A stretch of DNA of 64,000 bases from Undaria pinnatifida. Taxonomy: Eukaryota > Sar > Phaeophyceae > Laminariales > Alariaceae. Below are positions 34,687 through 47,578 of the stretch, piece after piece (the stretch's first letter is position 1; the number at the start of each line of letters is the position of its first letter). Location of the stretch: positions 6,240,222-6,304,221 of the forward strand of contig JABAKD010000007.1 of the NCBI GenBank assembly GCA_012845835.1, given 5' to 3'. The translations under genes were made by a program, and so were the position numbers. The notes beneath the pieces are model-generated. The model made no database searches. It was not told where the DNA came from and saw only the letters and a program-made list of their open reading frames with translations.

Positions 34687-37603
34687 GTGAGATACGCTAT
34701 ACACTATCAATGCTGATGGCGCTATTTAGTTCGTTATCTTTCAAGGGGACAAACTGTACGGGAGCGAACACCTGTCCCAGGCAAGGAAATGCAACACTGC
34801 AAAAATGACGGGAATGCATCACGGGGGGGTCAAGCTCACCTGTGGACCGTTTACGTTAGTGCCAAACTCAACTCGTGTATCGACTGGCCCAAGAAAATAT
34901 CACGATGACATGAAAAGTTTTAAACAATCAGATAACTCTAGCTCCATAGCGTGATCGAAAAGGCACCGAACGATCTAAGAGGGCACCAATAAGGGGTTAC
35001 GTTTGAGCGGTAGAGGACGATTTGGAAAAGAAGGGCGCATCAAAGGGAAAGCTCAGCGCAGTAAAGGGGAGAGAAACTAGGTCAAATTGTTCGTATACCA
35101 ATTGTTCCAGATGGGAATTTACGTATATTACCACGGACGAAGAAATGCGGCAAAATTATTCAAGCATTTTTTCTGTGTGAGGGACCTGAACTTGCGAGAA
35201 AGGAAAACCAGTTACCTCAGTCGTCGAGCGGAGGTGTGAAAATGGCGCACTGCATTACCCTTATGATGACGCATACGATGTTAGAACCAGATAGATAGAG
35301 TGGGATAATGTGAGCATTACTACAATAAATAACGAAAAGTGAACACGGAAGCTGTGGGGGAAAAAGTCCGATGTAAAGTGTAGAGGTTCATTTTGGTACG
35401 TAACGTAGTGGCGGGAAGACGCTCGCAATCCTATGAACAAACACCGAGTCGGCCGTATGGCAAGGGAAACGTTAGTAGTACACACACCGGGGAGCGGGAG
35501 AATGTGAACAATAAAACTCATTGCGGACGACATTCGAGGAAAATGGCGGCATAGGCGGACAGAGCACAGTAAATAGTTGGGAAGTGAAACTGTTTACCCT
35601 AGAAGATAGATGGTGGCCACAAGCAGTCAGGAAGGATCAAAGTAACAGGAATGAAAATACATTAACGAAATAATCAGACGAAAGGTAATGATCCCAATTG
35701 TTTTCGTCCTTCTTCGGAGTAACAATGGGTACCCGTCTACAATGGCATGTGCGCGGTTATTGGTCAAATATCTAGGGCAAGCAGAAAATGAAATGCACTT
35801 CTAATCGGCTTTCATGCCGCTTCCCTCCCCCTACCTCAAACGGGAATGACCGGTTTGCATGAGATTCTTCATCACGAACCACCTACTCCACTCTTGGTCA
35901 CTTTACGAAGCGGAGATCCCCGCTCTTCCAGTATTAAGTCGGGACATCAACGCGCATTTTACGTTTCGTGTTTACGATTCACATTGATAACCTTTGCCAG
36001 AGGTTAGCTGTGATTGCAGTATTTGGCTGATCTCCATCAGCCTTGCCAACCAGAACCTCCGTGGTAATGACTAGTCAATATATCACCCGCTTTGTTCTGC
36101 ACCGTAACGGAATCAAGTTTTCACGAAAAATCCTCAGCATACTAGTGCTACTCAAATTGGGATAGATACTGGCAAGCGAATGGTGCTTGAACCCGTTCCC
36201 CTGTGTAGCATCGAAATGTTGATTGTCCACCCACCGCCAAGAACCCTGTGGGTGAATTTCGCGACGGACCAAATAAGTGCACATCGAATACTTTGCTCCG
36301 CATGCGTCATACTTGCATAGTTCAGGCTAGAAAGCGCACTTTACAGGTGATGAAGACGTGTATGTTTTCGACCCTCGTTGTCAACAACCCGGAACCGATC
36401 TAGCAACGTGGTTCAGCCATCAGTGTCCGTAGCGGACTCGTAGACGACATACAGACGGGGTCGCGTTGAACACTATCTCGGTCGACACTCTTTATCGTTG
36501 GTACGTTGAACAGAAGGCATGTTACAGGTCGATCTGCAACATGTGGACGGAACCGGTCACGTCGAACGTGTACTCTGTGCTTGCGCTTCGGCGTGACTCC
36601 CTGTACTTAGTTTGTCCAGATCATAGCTGACCTGTTGTCACAATGGGTAGCTACTGTTGTTGTTACATCATTGTCACGGAGAGACGTGGCGCTGCATATT
36701 CAAAAATGTCCATTATTACGCGGGCTTCTTCGAAAGGTGAATATGACGCCTGCTATGGTCCGCATTTCATAAATGTTGTATATAATGGTCCGATCAAGCC
36801 TGACTATGAGAAAAAAAACATAATCCGTCTCTACACCGATCAACAGTCACCTTAGCCAGATATAATATACTTGTTTGTAGAAACCCTTAATCGGATTTGA
36901 ACAACATAATAATGGGTTGTTTGGTCTCGTTGAGAACATACATCAGCCACGAATTGTTTATCCCAGTAGAACTTGATCACCGGCGCGTTCTACGATAAAG
37001 GTAGCGTGTCGTTAGGCTGAAGAAATTAAGTCAAAACTACGCTCCTTACCCCAATGTGTCATTTTGATGTTGTTGTTGTTTCCTAATTCGATTGGATGCA
37101 TACATAGGCCATTGTACTGCATACCGGGCGCACAACTATATTTGTATTCGTTCAAAGTTTTGGTGAGACACGAAGCTGTTAAACGGTGAAACTTCCGAAC
37201 ATATTTATGGCGCCTTGACCGCAGGGCGCGCCCGATCCCTCGATAAAACCTAACGTTGTTTGACGGGCACACCTGGCTGTGGCTGTATGCACCAGGAGTC
37301 GATTGATACCCAAAATTGATTTTCAGTCGTGTCTCGTCGTTTGAACAACTAACGGTGCCTTCCTTTCTCCTCGTGCACGAATACATCGCCTCATGTACGA
37401 ATCGTACGTGTGAGACCTCAAACGCCTGCTTCTCTGTGTGCAGGCGATCTTTCCATTACGTTAGCCGCCTAATGATACCCAACCACAAGACTGTGGGATC
37501 TACGAACATGACCCGTGGTCCATAATTTCTTAGTATCCTCGACGTCGAGGTCATACATGGTTCCGTATGTTGCACCCCGCGTGCTTTAACTCGTTGTTTG
37601 CAG

Positions 37604-37687
37604 CTGGATGCGAGAACGACGACGACTGCCCGGAAGATTTGTTCTGCTGCCCTGACGGAAGTTGTATCCAAGAACCCGAGCACTGCG
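37604..37687 (+). CDS. Exon 6: cysteine-rich module x (single copy)
   Basis: The acceptor is ttgtttgcag with a good pyrimidine tract, and the donor is gtgagc; the exon is 84 nt, phase 1-1. It reads A-G-C-x5-C-x5-CC-x4-C-x6-C, with ENDDD and PEDLF loops and a CCPDGSC core. It is the only module in the window without a second copy. It lies between duplicated blocks A and B and most resembles modules e and e'. It may mark the original gene downstream of block A before B was inserted, or a relic of a different duplication. Confidence 0.83.
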
Positions 37688-38742
37688 GTGAGCACTTAGT
37701 GGGAGTTGTCGTTGGCAGGAGGATGAACAGGTTTCAACTAAAGTTTCCAAGAAGAAATTTTGCACGACGAATATACAAGTGTATTTTCTTTGTGTATGTG
37801 TGATGTCAATATTGTTGACGGGTTCTCCGCGTACCATTCATTCACCCTTATCAGGTTCCACCGTGTTCGCACGGAATACCTATATAGTGTGGAAGGGAAT
37901 AAAATTGTGAAATATCAGCGGGACGTACGTCTACGATCAAACAATCTCCACCTCCAAGTTGGGCGAGATAGATATTTGACCTTCATAACTCGCTAGAACC
38001 CACTTCCCCCTGCCGTCAACCAACGAGATAGATTTTGCATTTCGTGACTGCTCTTGACGCGGAAGAATGATGTAGGTAAATTGTTCTCATTCGTGTTGTG
38101 GGTGTCAAACGGCACTGTATATCGTGAGACACGGCCGGGACTAGTTTCAAAACAGTAGAGTCTAGTATAGAAGAATTTGTTGGGCTGCCGTAGGCCGACT
38201 CCTCTTAAAATTTAGCCTCGAGCACATGAACAAGTGCCGAGTCTTCCCAACGCATATTTGGCTCTTTGGGAGTGCCTGTGACATATACATCGAAGTAGTA
38301 TGCAACATATTCCCCTATGCTGTGTTTTGTGGAAAAATATATCGATCCCGTACTATAAAGGACAAACTCTCCTCGGTTCAATGCGAAACAGTTGTCCTAG
38401 CCACGACCAGGGATGATGATTGTTTACGGCGCCTATCCAGACGGCCGACGTAGATCAACGGAAAACGAGCACAATCCGGTCGGAGTACCGTTTGTGCTTT
38501 GCACCATTTTCCGTTCAAGTACCTTTTCCGTGCATGCGCATGTACGTCGTTCTCGGTTATCTAGTGTGTCAAGTATCACCTTGCGCGTAGAACCGTAAAA
38601 TCTACGCGGTGCCGCGTGTCCCGGAAAACGCCATTTGCTCAGTAGGTACTTCTTTGAACTACGTACATGGGCCTACGCACCCAGTCCGTCGTACCATTGA
38701 CTCTGAAGCGCAACAAGGACAATACATACTTGGTCAGTCCCC

Positions 38743-38794
38743 GGTCTAGTCTAGTAGTTTACCCATTAGGTCTAGTCTAGTAGTTTACCCATTA
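38743..38794 (+). repeat. Exact 26-bp tandem duplication in block B
   Basis: Two perfect copies of a 26-base unit beginning GGTCTAGTCTAGTAGTTTAC. Block A has only one diverged version near 30025, so this duplication is younger than the A/B split. Confidence 0.9.
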
Positions 38795-39724
38795 GCTAAA
38801 TCTCTGGCGAACAACAGTGTCTCATTCTGGCACGATGATTTTGTCTGCCTTTTTTTTTTACGGATGTAGGCTGTATTTTTCAATGTCGGTACGCTAAAAT
38901 GAATGTTGATCACGCCCGCTATCGACTGTTTGTTGATCAGCCAGCAGTCGTGTCCATAGTACTTGTTTTTTCCTTCACTTTCTAGGTATCTGACAAAATG
39001 GCCACCGCTACCGGATACTGCTGACCCCGACCCCGTGCTTTGAAGCAGCCCTTCGAGGTACACAGCACCGACATTGCACGAAGTTTTAAAAGTGTGGTGT
39101 TAAGCGTCCGTGATTATGTTATAGCACCTTGGGTCAGAACGACAGAGTCCGAGTCAAAACCACGTACGATCTATGTGCCGTATAATTCCGTCCCTGTTGC
39201 ACACAAGATAACCATTGTGTCCGCATGTCACATACCCTGCGGGCTGTCTCCCTCTTCTTTACGCCTGATAAAGGTGCGATGATCCAAGGATGCATCTACC
39301 GTGCCAACCATGGCCTGTATTTGCTATCATGGGGTTTAAATGTTTTGATTGAACAGGATTTTACCTGCGTGCCTCTATATGATCACAAGATCATGTATCA
39401 GTTGAACTCTGGTTGAGGTTTATGGTGCATGTCTGTTGCGTGCCTAGCTCATGGGGTTGATTGTCGGGCTTCACGCGCACACCGTTAGCACACCTTTGGA
39501 TTATTATGTACGATATTGTGATGCACACGTAAAGGACGTGCTGACGTATTGGGACACCTTGGCCGTGTATCCCTAAAACAAGGAAGAAGATTTCGTTATT
39601 CCGTGAAACAACATGATAATGCTCTTTAAAATCGAAGAAAAATGGTGACGCCCACCGTGTTCCTCGCCTTTTACATTTGACGTTGCCGTTGTGACGTGAA
39701 TCGTGCACCGAACGTGAAACGCAG

Positions 39725-39793
39725 AGTGTCAAACGAACGGCGACTGTGACACAGAGTGCTGCGCGACGTTGTACGATCCATCCATATGTGTCG
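39725..39793 (+). CDS. Exon 7: cysteine-rich module a' (copy of a)
   Basis: The acceptor is gaaacgcag and the donor gtgagt; the exon is 69 nt, phase 1-1. It has the five-Cys pattern C-x5-C-x3-CC-x8-C of module a, with loop changes (QTNGD for DTNVD, PSI for PPI). The upstream intron keeps recognisable similarity to that before a, marking block B as a duplicate of block A. All five Cys are kept, so the missing sixth Cys is ancestral to the duplication and not recent damage. Confidence 0.75.
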
Positions 39794-41744
39794 GTGAGTG
39801 AAACGTGCACGAATACCCAAAGGAGACCACCGCTCCCGGACAATGTTAACTGGAAGAGGGCCTCGACCAAAGCTTGGTCCGTTTGAACATAATCTGTGTC
39901 GGACATTATAAAGACATCCAACTATCAAGGTGCAGCAAACATTCCTGATCTCCTATCATGATGAGTTCACCATGTCACACGAATCGTGACTCTGATTACA
40001 ATCGTGCGCGCCACTCCATCACCGTTTCCATGCTCTGGTCCTAAAACATATTGTACTCGCCATAGTAATGATAAGCGACAGTTGCACACCTGAAGATCTT
40101 AACCGGTCCGTATATTCGTTGGGTCCTCACTTTCCTCTATGCAACGAGCCAGGTGTTCAGACACAGCGTGCCAAGGCAGGGCGATCAAAATTGTCGGCCA
40201 AAAATCATATCGTGGACTGGACGGGAATCATGAACGCAACCAATACCTATCACATCGACTGAAGTACACTTCGATTTAGAAGACGACTCGAAGTTAACAC
40301 TAGGCCATGCGGCGTTGATCATCTAGTTTAGCACATTCCTTAACCCTGCTCTCACTATTCATCGTAAATAGAAATGAAGAACACGTCGAATGATGGGCAA
40401 CGAAAAGGTTATATGCACTTTTGCCCTCTAACCTGTATCTGAGGTGCTCCCCTGTCCGAGAAATGTTCGACATTTTAAAGTTTAAATAGCAGACAGCAGG
40501 CCGTGAGAATTGCGCTATGGGTACAGACAGCCACAATAAATATTCAACAATCGACGTTTCATCAGTGTGAATCAGGTTGTAGACTTCTCCATAACATCAG
40601 CCAATTCATTCGCTAAAATATTTTCCCTTGAGCGCCCAACCAAACTGAATATACGAGAACCCCCTCCCCTCAAGCACAACGATCAAATGTAGAGAACGTC
40701 CCGTGGTCCATCTGCGCAAGGTTAGTATGGTATATCATATATTCTTAATGTTTTCTAAATTGAAATGAAAGATGACGTCGATATGACAAGATACATCGTA
40801 TTCGAGGAGATACGGCCGGTAGCTGTGGTTTCCAAACAGGAAATTCCGTTAAGCAAAAGTGAGGGCGACCCTAGAGAACGTACTAGACGCGTATCCAACA
40901 CACTTCATGGTTGTTATGGCCGACAGTAGGTTCCAGTGGGACATCCAGTTTACAGCAAAATGCATTCCATTTCAAAATGCATGTGTAACGAGAGCGCAGC
41001 CAGTTAGTGCTGCAGGCGAGATGTTTGATCGGCGGATATCCTCTATCCATCGTCGACGGCGAAACAAAGTAGAAGGGATTCAGGGCCCCGATGCGATTTC
41101 AGGTGTCTGCATCGCGTGTAGCCAGCCATACCAGCCAACACGATGGGATACATCATTAGTGAGTGAATATCATGTCCGTTTAACCCGCGGTGTAAACCAG
41201 GCTTATTTTTGCGTTAAGGTGTGTGTATGCGTGGCTCCGTGTGAAACATGTCACGGTGAGCACCGTTGTTTCCGTGAAACTATATTTTTATATTTCGCAT
41301 CTAGGTGCATAACGCGATGGGCAACCGCATTGCACACGTATACCAAAATGCGGCATTGCAGGTACATATTGACGTTCCGGCGATTTTGGTTTGAGGTATC
41401 CAATGCCTTAAATTTCTGAACACGAACATATTGCCACATCTATCGTAGCACCACATCGACATTTTTTTGTCAAAAGGGATATGTATTGGTAGTGCGTATA
41501 CATGAAGAATATCATTCGACAAAGGAGTACCACGAGTTTTTTTCGGGTCGTCGGACAAGTTGCTCGCATCTATAAGGGCCACGCCCACTTGCCAGCGGCA
41601 CACGGCTATCACTGCACGTGACTATTTTCGATGCATACCGTTTAGTCTCGAAACACATGACCGGCCTCCAAACATACCAAAACGCGGAATAAACTTGCCG
41701 CACCTCTAAATCTTTATGCTCCTCTCACTCCTGCGTAAATTCAG

Positions 41745-41834
41745 AGAACAGTTATCTGTATCCCGGAGCGCCGTGCAACACGGAGGATGGATGCGACTGC
41801 TACAAAAGGAAGTGCATCAACGGCTTCTGCAAGG
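41745..41834 (+). CDS. Exon 8: cysteine-rich module b' (copy of b)
   Basis: The acceptor is aaattcag and the donor gtgggt; the exon is 90 nt, phase 1-1. It begins E-N-S-Y-L-Y-P and keeps C-x5-C-x1-C-x4-C-x4-C. From the first Cys to the donor it is identical to b at the DNA level, and only three bases near its start differ. Flanking intron similarity is clearly lower. This supports strong constraint or local conversion of this exon. Confidence 0.75.
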
Positions 41835-42269
41835 GTGGGTCACGCGAGGTTCGATGAGGTTACCATATATTTCTTTAAACACATTCAATATTTTTGATGA
41901 GTCTCCACATGTTAAACGTAGACATATATCAATCTATTGCGAACGCATATCGCAAAGTTGGAAAATTTCGAAGCATCAAGACCGCAACATTAACAGGGGG
42001 TGGACTCGCGCGAGTGGCCCCGGACTACCTGGAAGAAATATCCCGATGATTAAGATTGACGACCCCCTTTACCATAGTCTAGGTCCTCCTTAAACCTAAC
42101 CTTAGCCAAGAAAGTTCGCTCGTCTAACTACTTCACGCGTGACAAGGAGGCCATATTATGCGTGTGCAAAAAATGTTCCAAACATCTCCTTCGAGTTATG
42201 CTGGGAGACACGTAAACGTAACGTCCGGAAACATGTTCAATGATGCTTCCGTTTCCGGGTCTGTGGCAG

Positions 42270-42353
42270 GATGCGTAAGGGACAAGCAGTGCCCCGGAGA
42301 CACGATATGCTGCCCGGACGGGTCTTGCGCCCTAAAACTCGACCTCTGTAACG
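42270..42353 (+). CDS. Exon 9: cysteine-rich module c' (copy of c)
   Basis: The acceptor is gtggcag and the donor gtaagc; the exon is 84 nt, phase 1-1. It keeps G-C-x5-C-x5-CC-x4-C-x6-C and the CCPDGSC core. Compared with c it has D for S in the second loop, K for T and D for E in the last loop, all between Cys residues. The GGT-rich intron tract after the donor is also duplicated. Confidence 0.8.
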
Positions 42354-43263
42354 GTAAGCAAAAATTTTGATATTTGGTGGTAGTGGACGTGAAGGTGGTT
42401 GTGGCATTGGTAGTTGGGGTGTCGCTAGTAGTTGTGGGGTCGGGAGTAGTGATGGTGGTGGTCGTGGTACACGACAAAGAGATCATAGCGCAATTTTGTT
42501 ATGTCCACCGAACAAAATGTTCAGGAATGGTCGAGACTAGTCTAATGCTTGCCTTGATGACGAAAATCGACGGTATGGGATGCTTTTTCAGCTGTTGCTT
42601 GGGATTACTCGCGTTTTTATGTTATTATGCTGTGAGTGCGCGGAATGAATCAGTGATGAAATCGGTCGTCTTCGCGTCGCTCAACAAATAGCTGAACTTC
42701 GTCTGTCCGCGATATTTGAATTATCGAACAAAAAAGGCTCCAATCCAACCGTAGATGATCCGGAGTATCGTTCAGTTGTGTGTCAATGTTTGGTCGTCGA
42801 TAATGTCCGTTTGATTGTGTGACGTGCTGGGACATATGCTTCGATTCCCGAGTTCCCGTTATACCGAGCGGGGTAAACGGCGGGTAGGTACAAAATCGTT
42901 CGCGGCAAATAACTGCCGTAACCGGAATTTAGGCAAAGTACACGCTTCTCTTCCCGATACATGAGTGATGTCTCATTCTAGCGGGGGGTGTTCAACGGCG
43001 AGTAGGTACAAAAATAATTCCCGGTAAATATCTGGCGTACCCAGCACGTGTGGTTCATTTCTTCACGCGCTAGGTTGACGGTGGCCGCCTACAAGTGCTA
43101 GACCTAAACGTATCCGATGTCGATCAGCAAACAGGACGAATCAAGATCGGAATACTGCGCTTCTCCCTAAACACGGAATGGAATCTAATCGAATGCGAAC
43201 ATTGTGTGTTCGCTTGCGTCGGCTGTTCATCCCTGGTCTGCAACACTCATACCCCTACGGCAG

Positions 43264-43344
43264 CGTGCGAGGATGACAGCCAGTGCAACGACGACTTGGT
43301 GTGCTGCCCGAACGGGGACTGCATCCACGATCTCGAGCTCTGTG
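43264..43344 (+). CDS. Exon 10: cysteine-rich module d' (copy of d)
   Basis: The acceptor is ctacggcag and the donor gtgaga; the exon is 81 nt, phase 1-1. It encodes A-C-x5-C-x5-CC-x4-C-x6-C, identical to d except E for K in the last loop. It is the last exon of block B; block C1 starts about 270 bp downstream. The following intron (621 bp) is among the shortest in the gene. Confidence 0.85.
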
Positions 43345-43965
43345 GTGAGATACGCTATGCATTAACGGTGCTGATGAACCATTTGGTTCGTAATTAAGAT
43401 AAACTGTACGCAAGGCAAACAAAGGCACTAACCAGAGGAAAACCCAACACAATACAATGGTGAAAAAGCATCACGTTTAATTGAAGCTTACCTGTGGAAC
43501 GCTTATGTTCTTATCAGCTTCTGCATCGAATGGTCCACGGGAAGAACACGGTGCCATAAAATATTTCAAGCAATTAGATAACGCTGCTTCCATAGCGTGA
43601 GGGAAAACGTACATGATGATGCTATGATGGTGTTACGATGATGTCATGATGATATTGCCCGCCTTTATGTTGTGGTGTTTGCACCAATCCCGTGATCGAC
43701 TCCTCACTTCACTGACAATACTTATTTAGGCCATCCTGTTAAACTAGCGCATGTTGCCATTCCATTCAGGATTCGTATCGAAAAAAAACAACATCACCAG
43801 GGGTTGATAACCCTACAAGGAACGGGGGTTACCTCTGCCGGTGTCACCAAGCCATCGCAGATATAAAAGCGCCAGCAGTGTGATCTCCGTACCGTAGCCT
43901 GGGTTCACATGATGTTTTACTAGGTTTGCAACTACTTATCAATCGAATATCAATCCGCTTTGCAG

Positions 43966-44049
43966 AAAGCTGCACGAACGACGGCGACTGCGGTGACGGG
44001 CTATTTTGCTGCCCGGACGGAAGTTGCGTCAAAGATCTGGAACTGTGCG
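43966..44049 (+). CDS. Exon 11: cysteine-rich module e
   Basis: The acceptor is cgctttgcag and the donor gtgagg; the exon is 84 nt, phase 1-1. It reads E-S-C-x5-C-x5-CC-x4-C-x6-C, with TNDGD and GDGLF loops and a CCPDGSC core. Beyond the donor the frame stays open for about 65 codons, to 44246, and includes further Cys. Read-through of this donor would therefore give a longer tail, but the clean donor and the uniform phase argue for splicing. Copy e' is at 55325. Confidence 0.83.
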
Positions 44050-45689
44050 GTGAGGACTGTAAAACCTTCCCTGCATTGATTCCATGCGATAAGGACCAAC
44101 GCAATTTTCCAGGGCAAACCCCAGCTCGCGGCTACGGCAAGGCAGGTTGTTTAGGGATGACAAAGTCGGCGGCACACAGCGACCCTGGCAACGCGCTAAC
44201 CATGCGGTTTCCGGTAGATATTTTTCCATCGCCGTTGTGGAATTAGTCTCTGGTTTTCAACTAACATGTTCGTGTTTAAAGGTTGTTTATGGTGGTGTAG
44301 GCGGGTCATGCCCTTGGGTGGTGTGGATATCAGAGGGACCGAAAATGGGGCTATCTGCCGTGTTGAGGTCTTGACCAGGCGGATTTGTCTGCCGTACGCA
44401 TTCATTGAAAATTGCTACCTGCTGCACAATGTATGAAAAACCTGCCTACACGAAATATCACACAAAGATTGCGATTACGAACGTTGCCGAATTTTTGACG
44501 GGGAACAACTAGCCTGTATGCCACAAAATACTTACACCAATGGCATGTACGATCGCTTTCATCGGCACCTTGGTTTAGTTTAGCGAGTTTTTGTTGCAAA
44601 CCGCAACGTAGTTATAGTTGAACAGGAGTCATATCCTTCGGTGTTTCATTGGGTAGAAAGCATGTTCGACATCATCGACGCGACAACACCTAGTTTGAAG
44701 TGTTTGGTTCCTCAAAAACTTTTTCAGGCCTTTACTACGTAAATAGTCTGAAAATGCCATGTGTTTGGTCACTTGATTTAACCTCGTTCGTTTTGTACAA
44801 TAAACATTTCATGCCACGTGAAGATGCGAAATATCCAGAGCGTGGTATGTGTACCATATTCCAACACTTTAATTTGGGATGTCTCACGGCAACTTGGCTG
44901 ACTAAGGGACTTCTTATTAAACCAAAATCGTACGAATGTCAACAATTTCGCACAATCATTTCCTGTGTACACCTACGTCAAGCAATTCTTCGCCGAGATG
45001 CACCCCACCTCCAATTTGGTTGTGGTTGAGCCAGACAAAGGTATCACGTTGAAGCATAATTAGTTTGTGACTGAGGGGGCCCCTCAAACCAAACCCGTGG
45101 CAGTTCCAAGATATATTGGGCACAATCGAAAGTTTGAATGCCTCAGGTATCATGAGTCTTCTCATCGATATGCATTTCTGATTGTTTCATTCAAGCGATT
45201 TACTTTAGATAAAACATAGAGCTCTTCAAGGGCCACAGCGGGTATTTGCGATTTGTTTAAGTCTTACGTACAATATACCTCGGGTTCGCTCCACGGTCTT
45301 GCATGATCACCAGAATCGCCTATATCGATCATCCACGGTTTGTGTGTTTTTATTTACCGCAGTACATACATCTAGTAGATAAACCTAAGCCTCCATCCCC
45401 GGAACGCCTGTAACCTCCGACTGTTGCGACTGTTACCAGAATTGCTATAGCGACGATCACAACTGGTGGTTACGAGCACGTGTGATGCCAAAACGGGCTG
45501 TGAGTTGAAATGCCATTCTCTGTTATGAGAAACCCTCTTGATTTGTCTTATCATTTTTTCCGCTGATCGACAGCCCAGCGCACACAGCATAACGGCACAC
45601 AAGGGATATCAAACTTTGGTTTCCTATTGCCGTTTTCCGAGCTTTAGAACCGAGATCCACAAATATATTTTAAGGTTTTCTCAACCTTC

Positions 45690-47578
45690 TTTCCGCCATT
45701 AACAAGTTTACACGAGACGGATTGAGTTTTGGTTTGTCAAGACGTAGTACATACAACAGGAAGCCCGATTTGCTGGCAACTCAACTTAAAACGACGTAGG
45801 GGCGAGATTCATTCTTTGCGTAGGACCGATTATCCGATAGCCTCCCCCCCAAAAAAGAATTTGTTTTTAACGAACGTGTAAAGGACGCTCGACACAAGTA
45901 AGGGCACTGTCGAAACCAATACATGTAATACTTTCTTTGGTGCAACGGTCTAACGACACGCGACGTTTGGGTGTCGAGGGACCTCGTATTTCAGGAGGTA
46001 CGACCGGGCGCTGGTTTTGGATTCGCCGATTTAGTTACAAGAACAGTGAGAGGGGCTACCGCAGACCGACTCCTAGCCGAAGCCGGATGTAGACCCTCGT
46101 ACCATGAGGGTTGGTGGGTGGGTGGGTGGGTGGGTGGATGGGTGGGTGGGTGGATGGGCGGGTGGGTAGGCGGTGGGTACCGCCTCTCGGTTTAGCGACC
46201 GGAGGCCTGGTGCTCAAATGTTTACCTCCTACAAATGACTGTTTCTGCGACAGCCCGCCGGCAACAAAAATACAGTTTTCTTTAACGAAGGTTTCACGAC
46301 GTTTCGGTACGAGGTAGAGTGTTATGACAACGTCATCTTCATAGTTTTGCATGTTTTCAAAAGCTTACGGAGAGATGACCGCCGGGATGGCAAGGGTCGC
46401 TAATATTTCGATTGAAGGGTATTGGGGGGGCTATCATAGAACAACTCAAGCCTTCAAATCATAAGGTGACTAGCACTTGTGGCCTCCGGATAGTCCACCA
46501 CCGGAGACTACTCTGGACACTCAGAGGGAAGTGTCGAACCGTTGGTGCTTGTGACTGAAGCCTGCAAGTGAGCACGCGGTCAACCCCTTTACTGTTGAGT
46601 GGTTCATTCGCTACGATTTTTTTACTGATGCTGTCAAAAAGTAGAAAATCCTATCATATATCGTTGGTGTGATTCATCAATGGAAACCTCTGTCCACGAG
46701 ACAGTCCTGTGGTTCGAATAGAAATGGCTACTACCCCGGAGAATCTCGATTTCAAACGCTGGCTTGTGCACAGGTCTAGCTATATGGGCTCAGTATATCG
46801 ATTTTTGGCCTCCACTGTACTCAATTCTGTGACATAGTGAACAGGTAATCCATAACATTGAATTCGTACAGCTGCATGATGAAGTACCGCCGTTAACGAC
46901 GTCGACCACCTGACACACACCGCTGATGCGTATTGGCTTACGACCGCAGACGCCCATGCGAACGCTTTCCGTTACGCCCTCTCCTCTCGTCAAGTACCAG
47001 CTGCATGCACGTCGCCGCACCAACAAACCGTATACGTGATCCTCGTTTTTGACGAGGGCGCTTCCAAAATCCGTCGCCGTGCATTACACTACGTCAAGGG
47101 AGGGGGCCGCCTTTTTCTCTACCGGCTCTTAGCCTGTCGCCCGAGTGACTCTGAATGTCCCGGACAGATCCACGTTAATTGATCAACTTGTCGCAGAGCT
47201 CGCACTAACATTCTTACTGGGCATTCGCATGCTTCGAAAAGAGACACCACGAAATCATAAGATCACGAGGAAAAGGAGAGCCACTCACGCGAATGACTCC
47301 TTGCAAATACAAAACAAGCTTTCAAAAGCCCCCCCCGCTATTGGTCCACCAGGGCATTTTTCACAATCAAGTGGCATTGTGTCGTTATTCAGGGACATCA
47401 CCGAGTTTTTTTAAGGATACACGCGACTAAATGGTGAGGGCTCTTTCACAGACAAAATGCCTTTGCTAGATGCTCATGATTGACGTTGGGTACTGGCAAA
47501 ATTGGTGACGCTCTGAACCACCTTGACAACGGGGAACGAAGGTTCGTGCGCTGTCCGAAGCGAACATAGCGTGCTTCT
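45690..47578. other. 1.9-kb segment present only in C1 intron
   Basis: Comparison with C2 (junction near 57030) shows this segment as an insertion in C1 or a deletion from C2. It holds a (TGGG)n microsatellite at 46110-46170 and no recognised protein or repeat family. The ends show no obvious inverted repeats or clear target duplication by eye, so its nature is open. A frame at 47145-47414 is not recognisable. Confidence 0.6.
46110..46175 (+). repeat. (TGGG)n microsatellite
   Basis: About 65 bases of TGGG/TGGA/TAGG tetranucleotide units in the C1-only segment. Its G-runs could form quadruplex structures. It is low-complexity; the open frame through it (repeating Gly-Gly-Trp-Val) is an artefact. 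Confidence 0.9.

Larger units (their letters stand above)
29690..34970 (+). repeat. Tandem duplication block A (modules a-d)
   Basis: About 5.3 kb holding exons a, b, c and d and their introns. It aligns in order with block B, including intronic landmarks such as the GGT-rich tract after module c and the ATAAC...TCCATAGCGTGA motif near the right end (about 34940 and 43580). Exons match better than introns. Boundaries are approximate, read by eye. Confidence 0.75.
38400..43610 (+). repeat. Tandem duplication block B (modules a'-d')
   Basis: The second copy of block A, in the same orientation, about 8.7 kb downstream. It starts near a shared CGACCAGGGAT stretch (29675 in A, 38405 in B) and ends near the TCCATAGCGTGA motif. 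It carries its own young 26-bp tandem repeat at 38743-38794. The copy has no signal-peptide exon, so it lengthens the protein and does not make a second gene. Confidence 0.75.

Noticed and set aside
36348-36420. Frame near 36350 with Cys and Trp residues that looked like a possible exon between d and x
   Set aside because: It soon meets a stop, has no matching acceptor/donor pair in phase 1, and lacks the module pattern.
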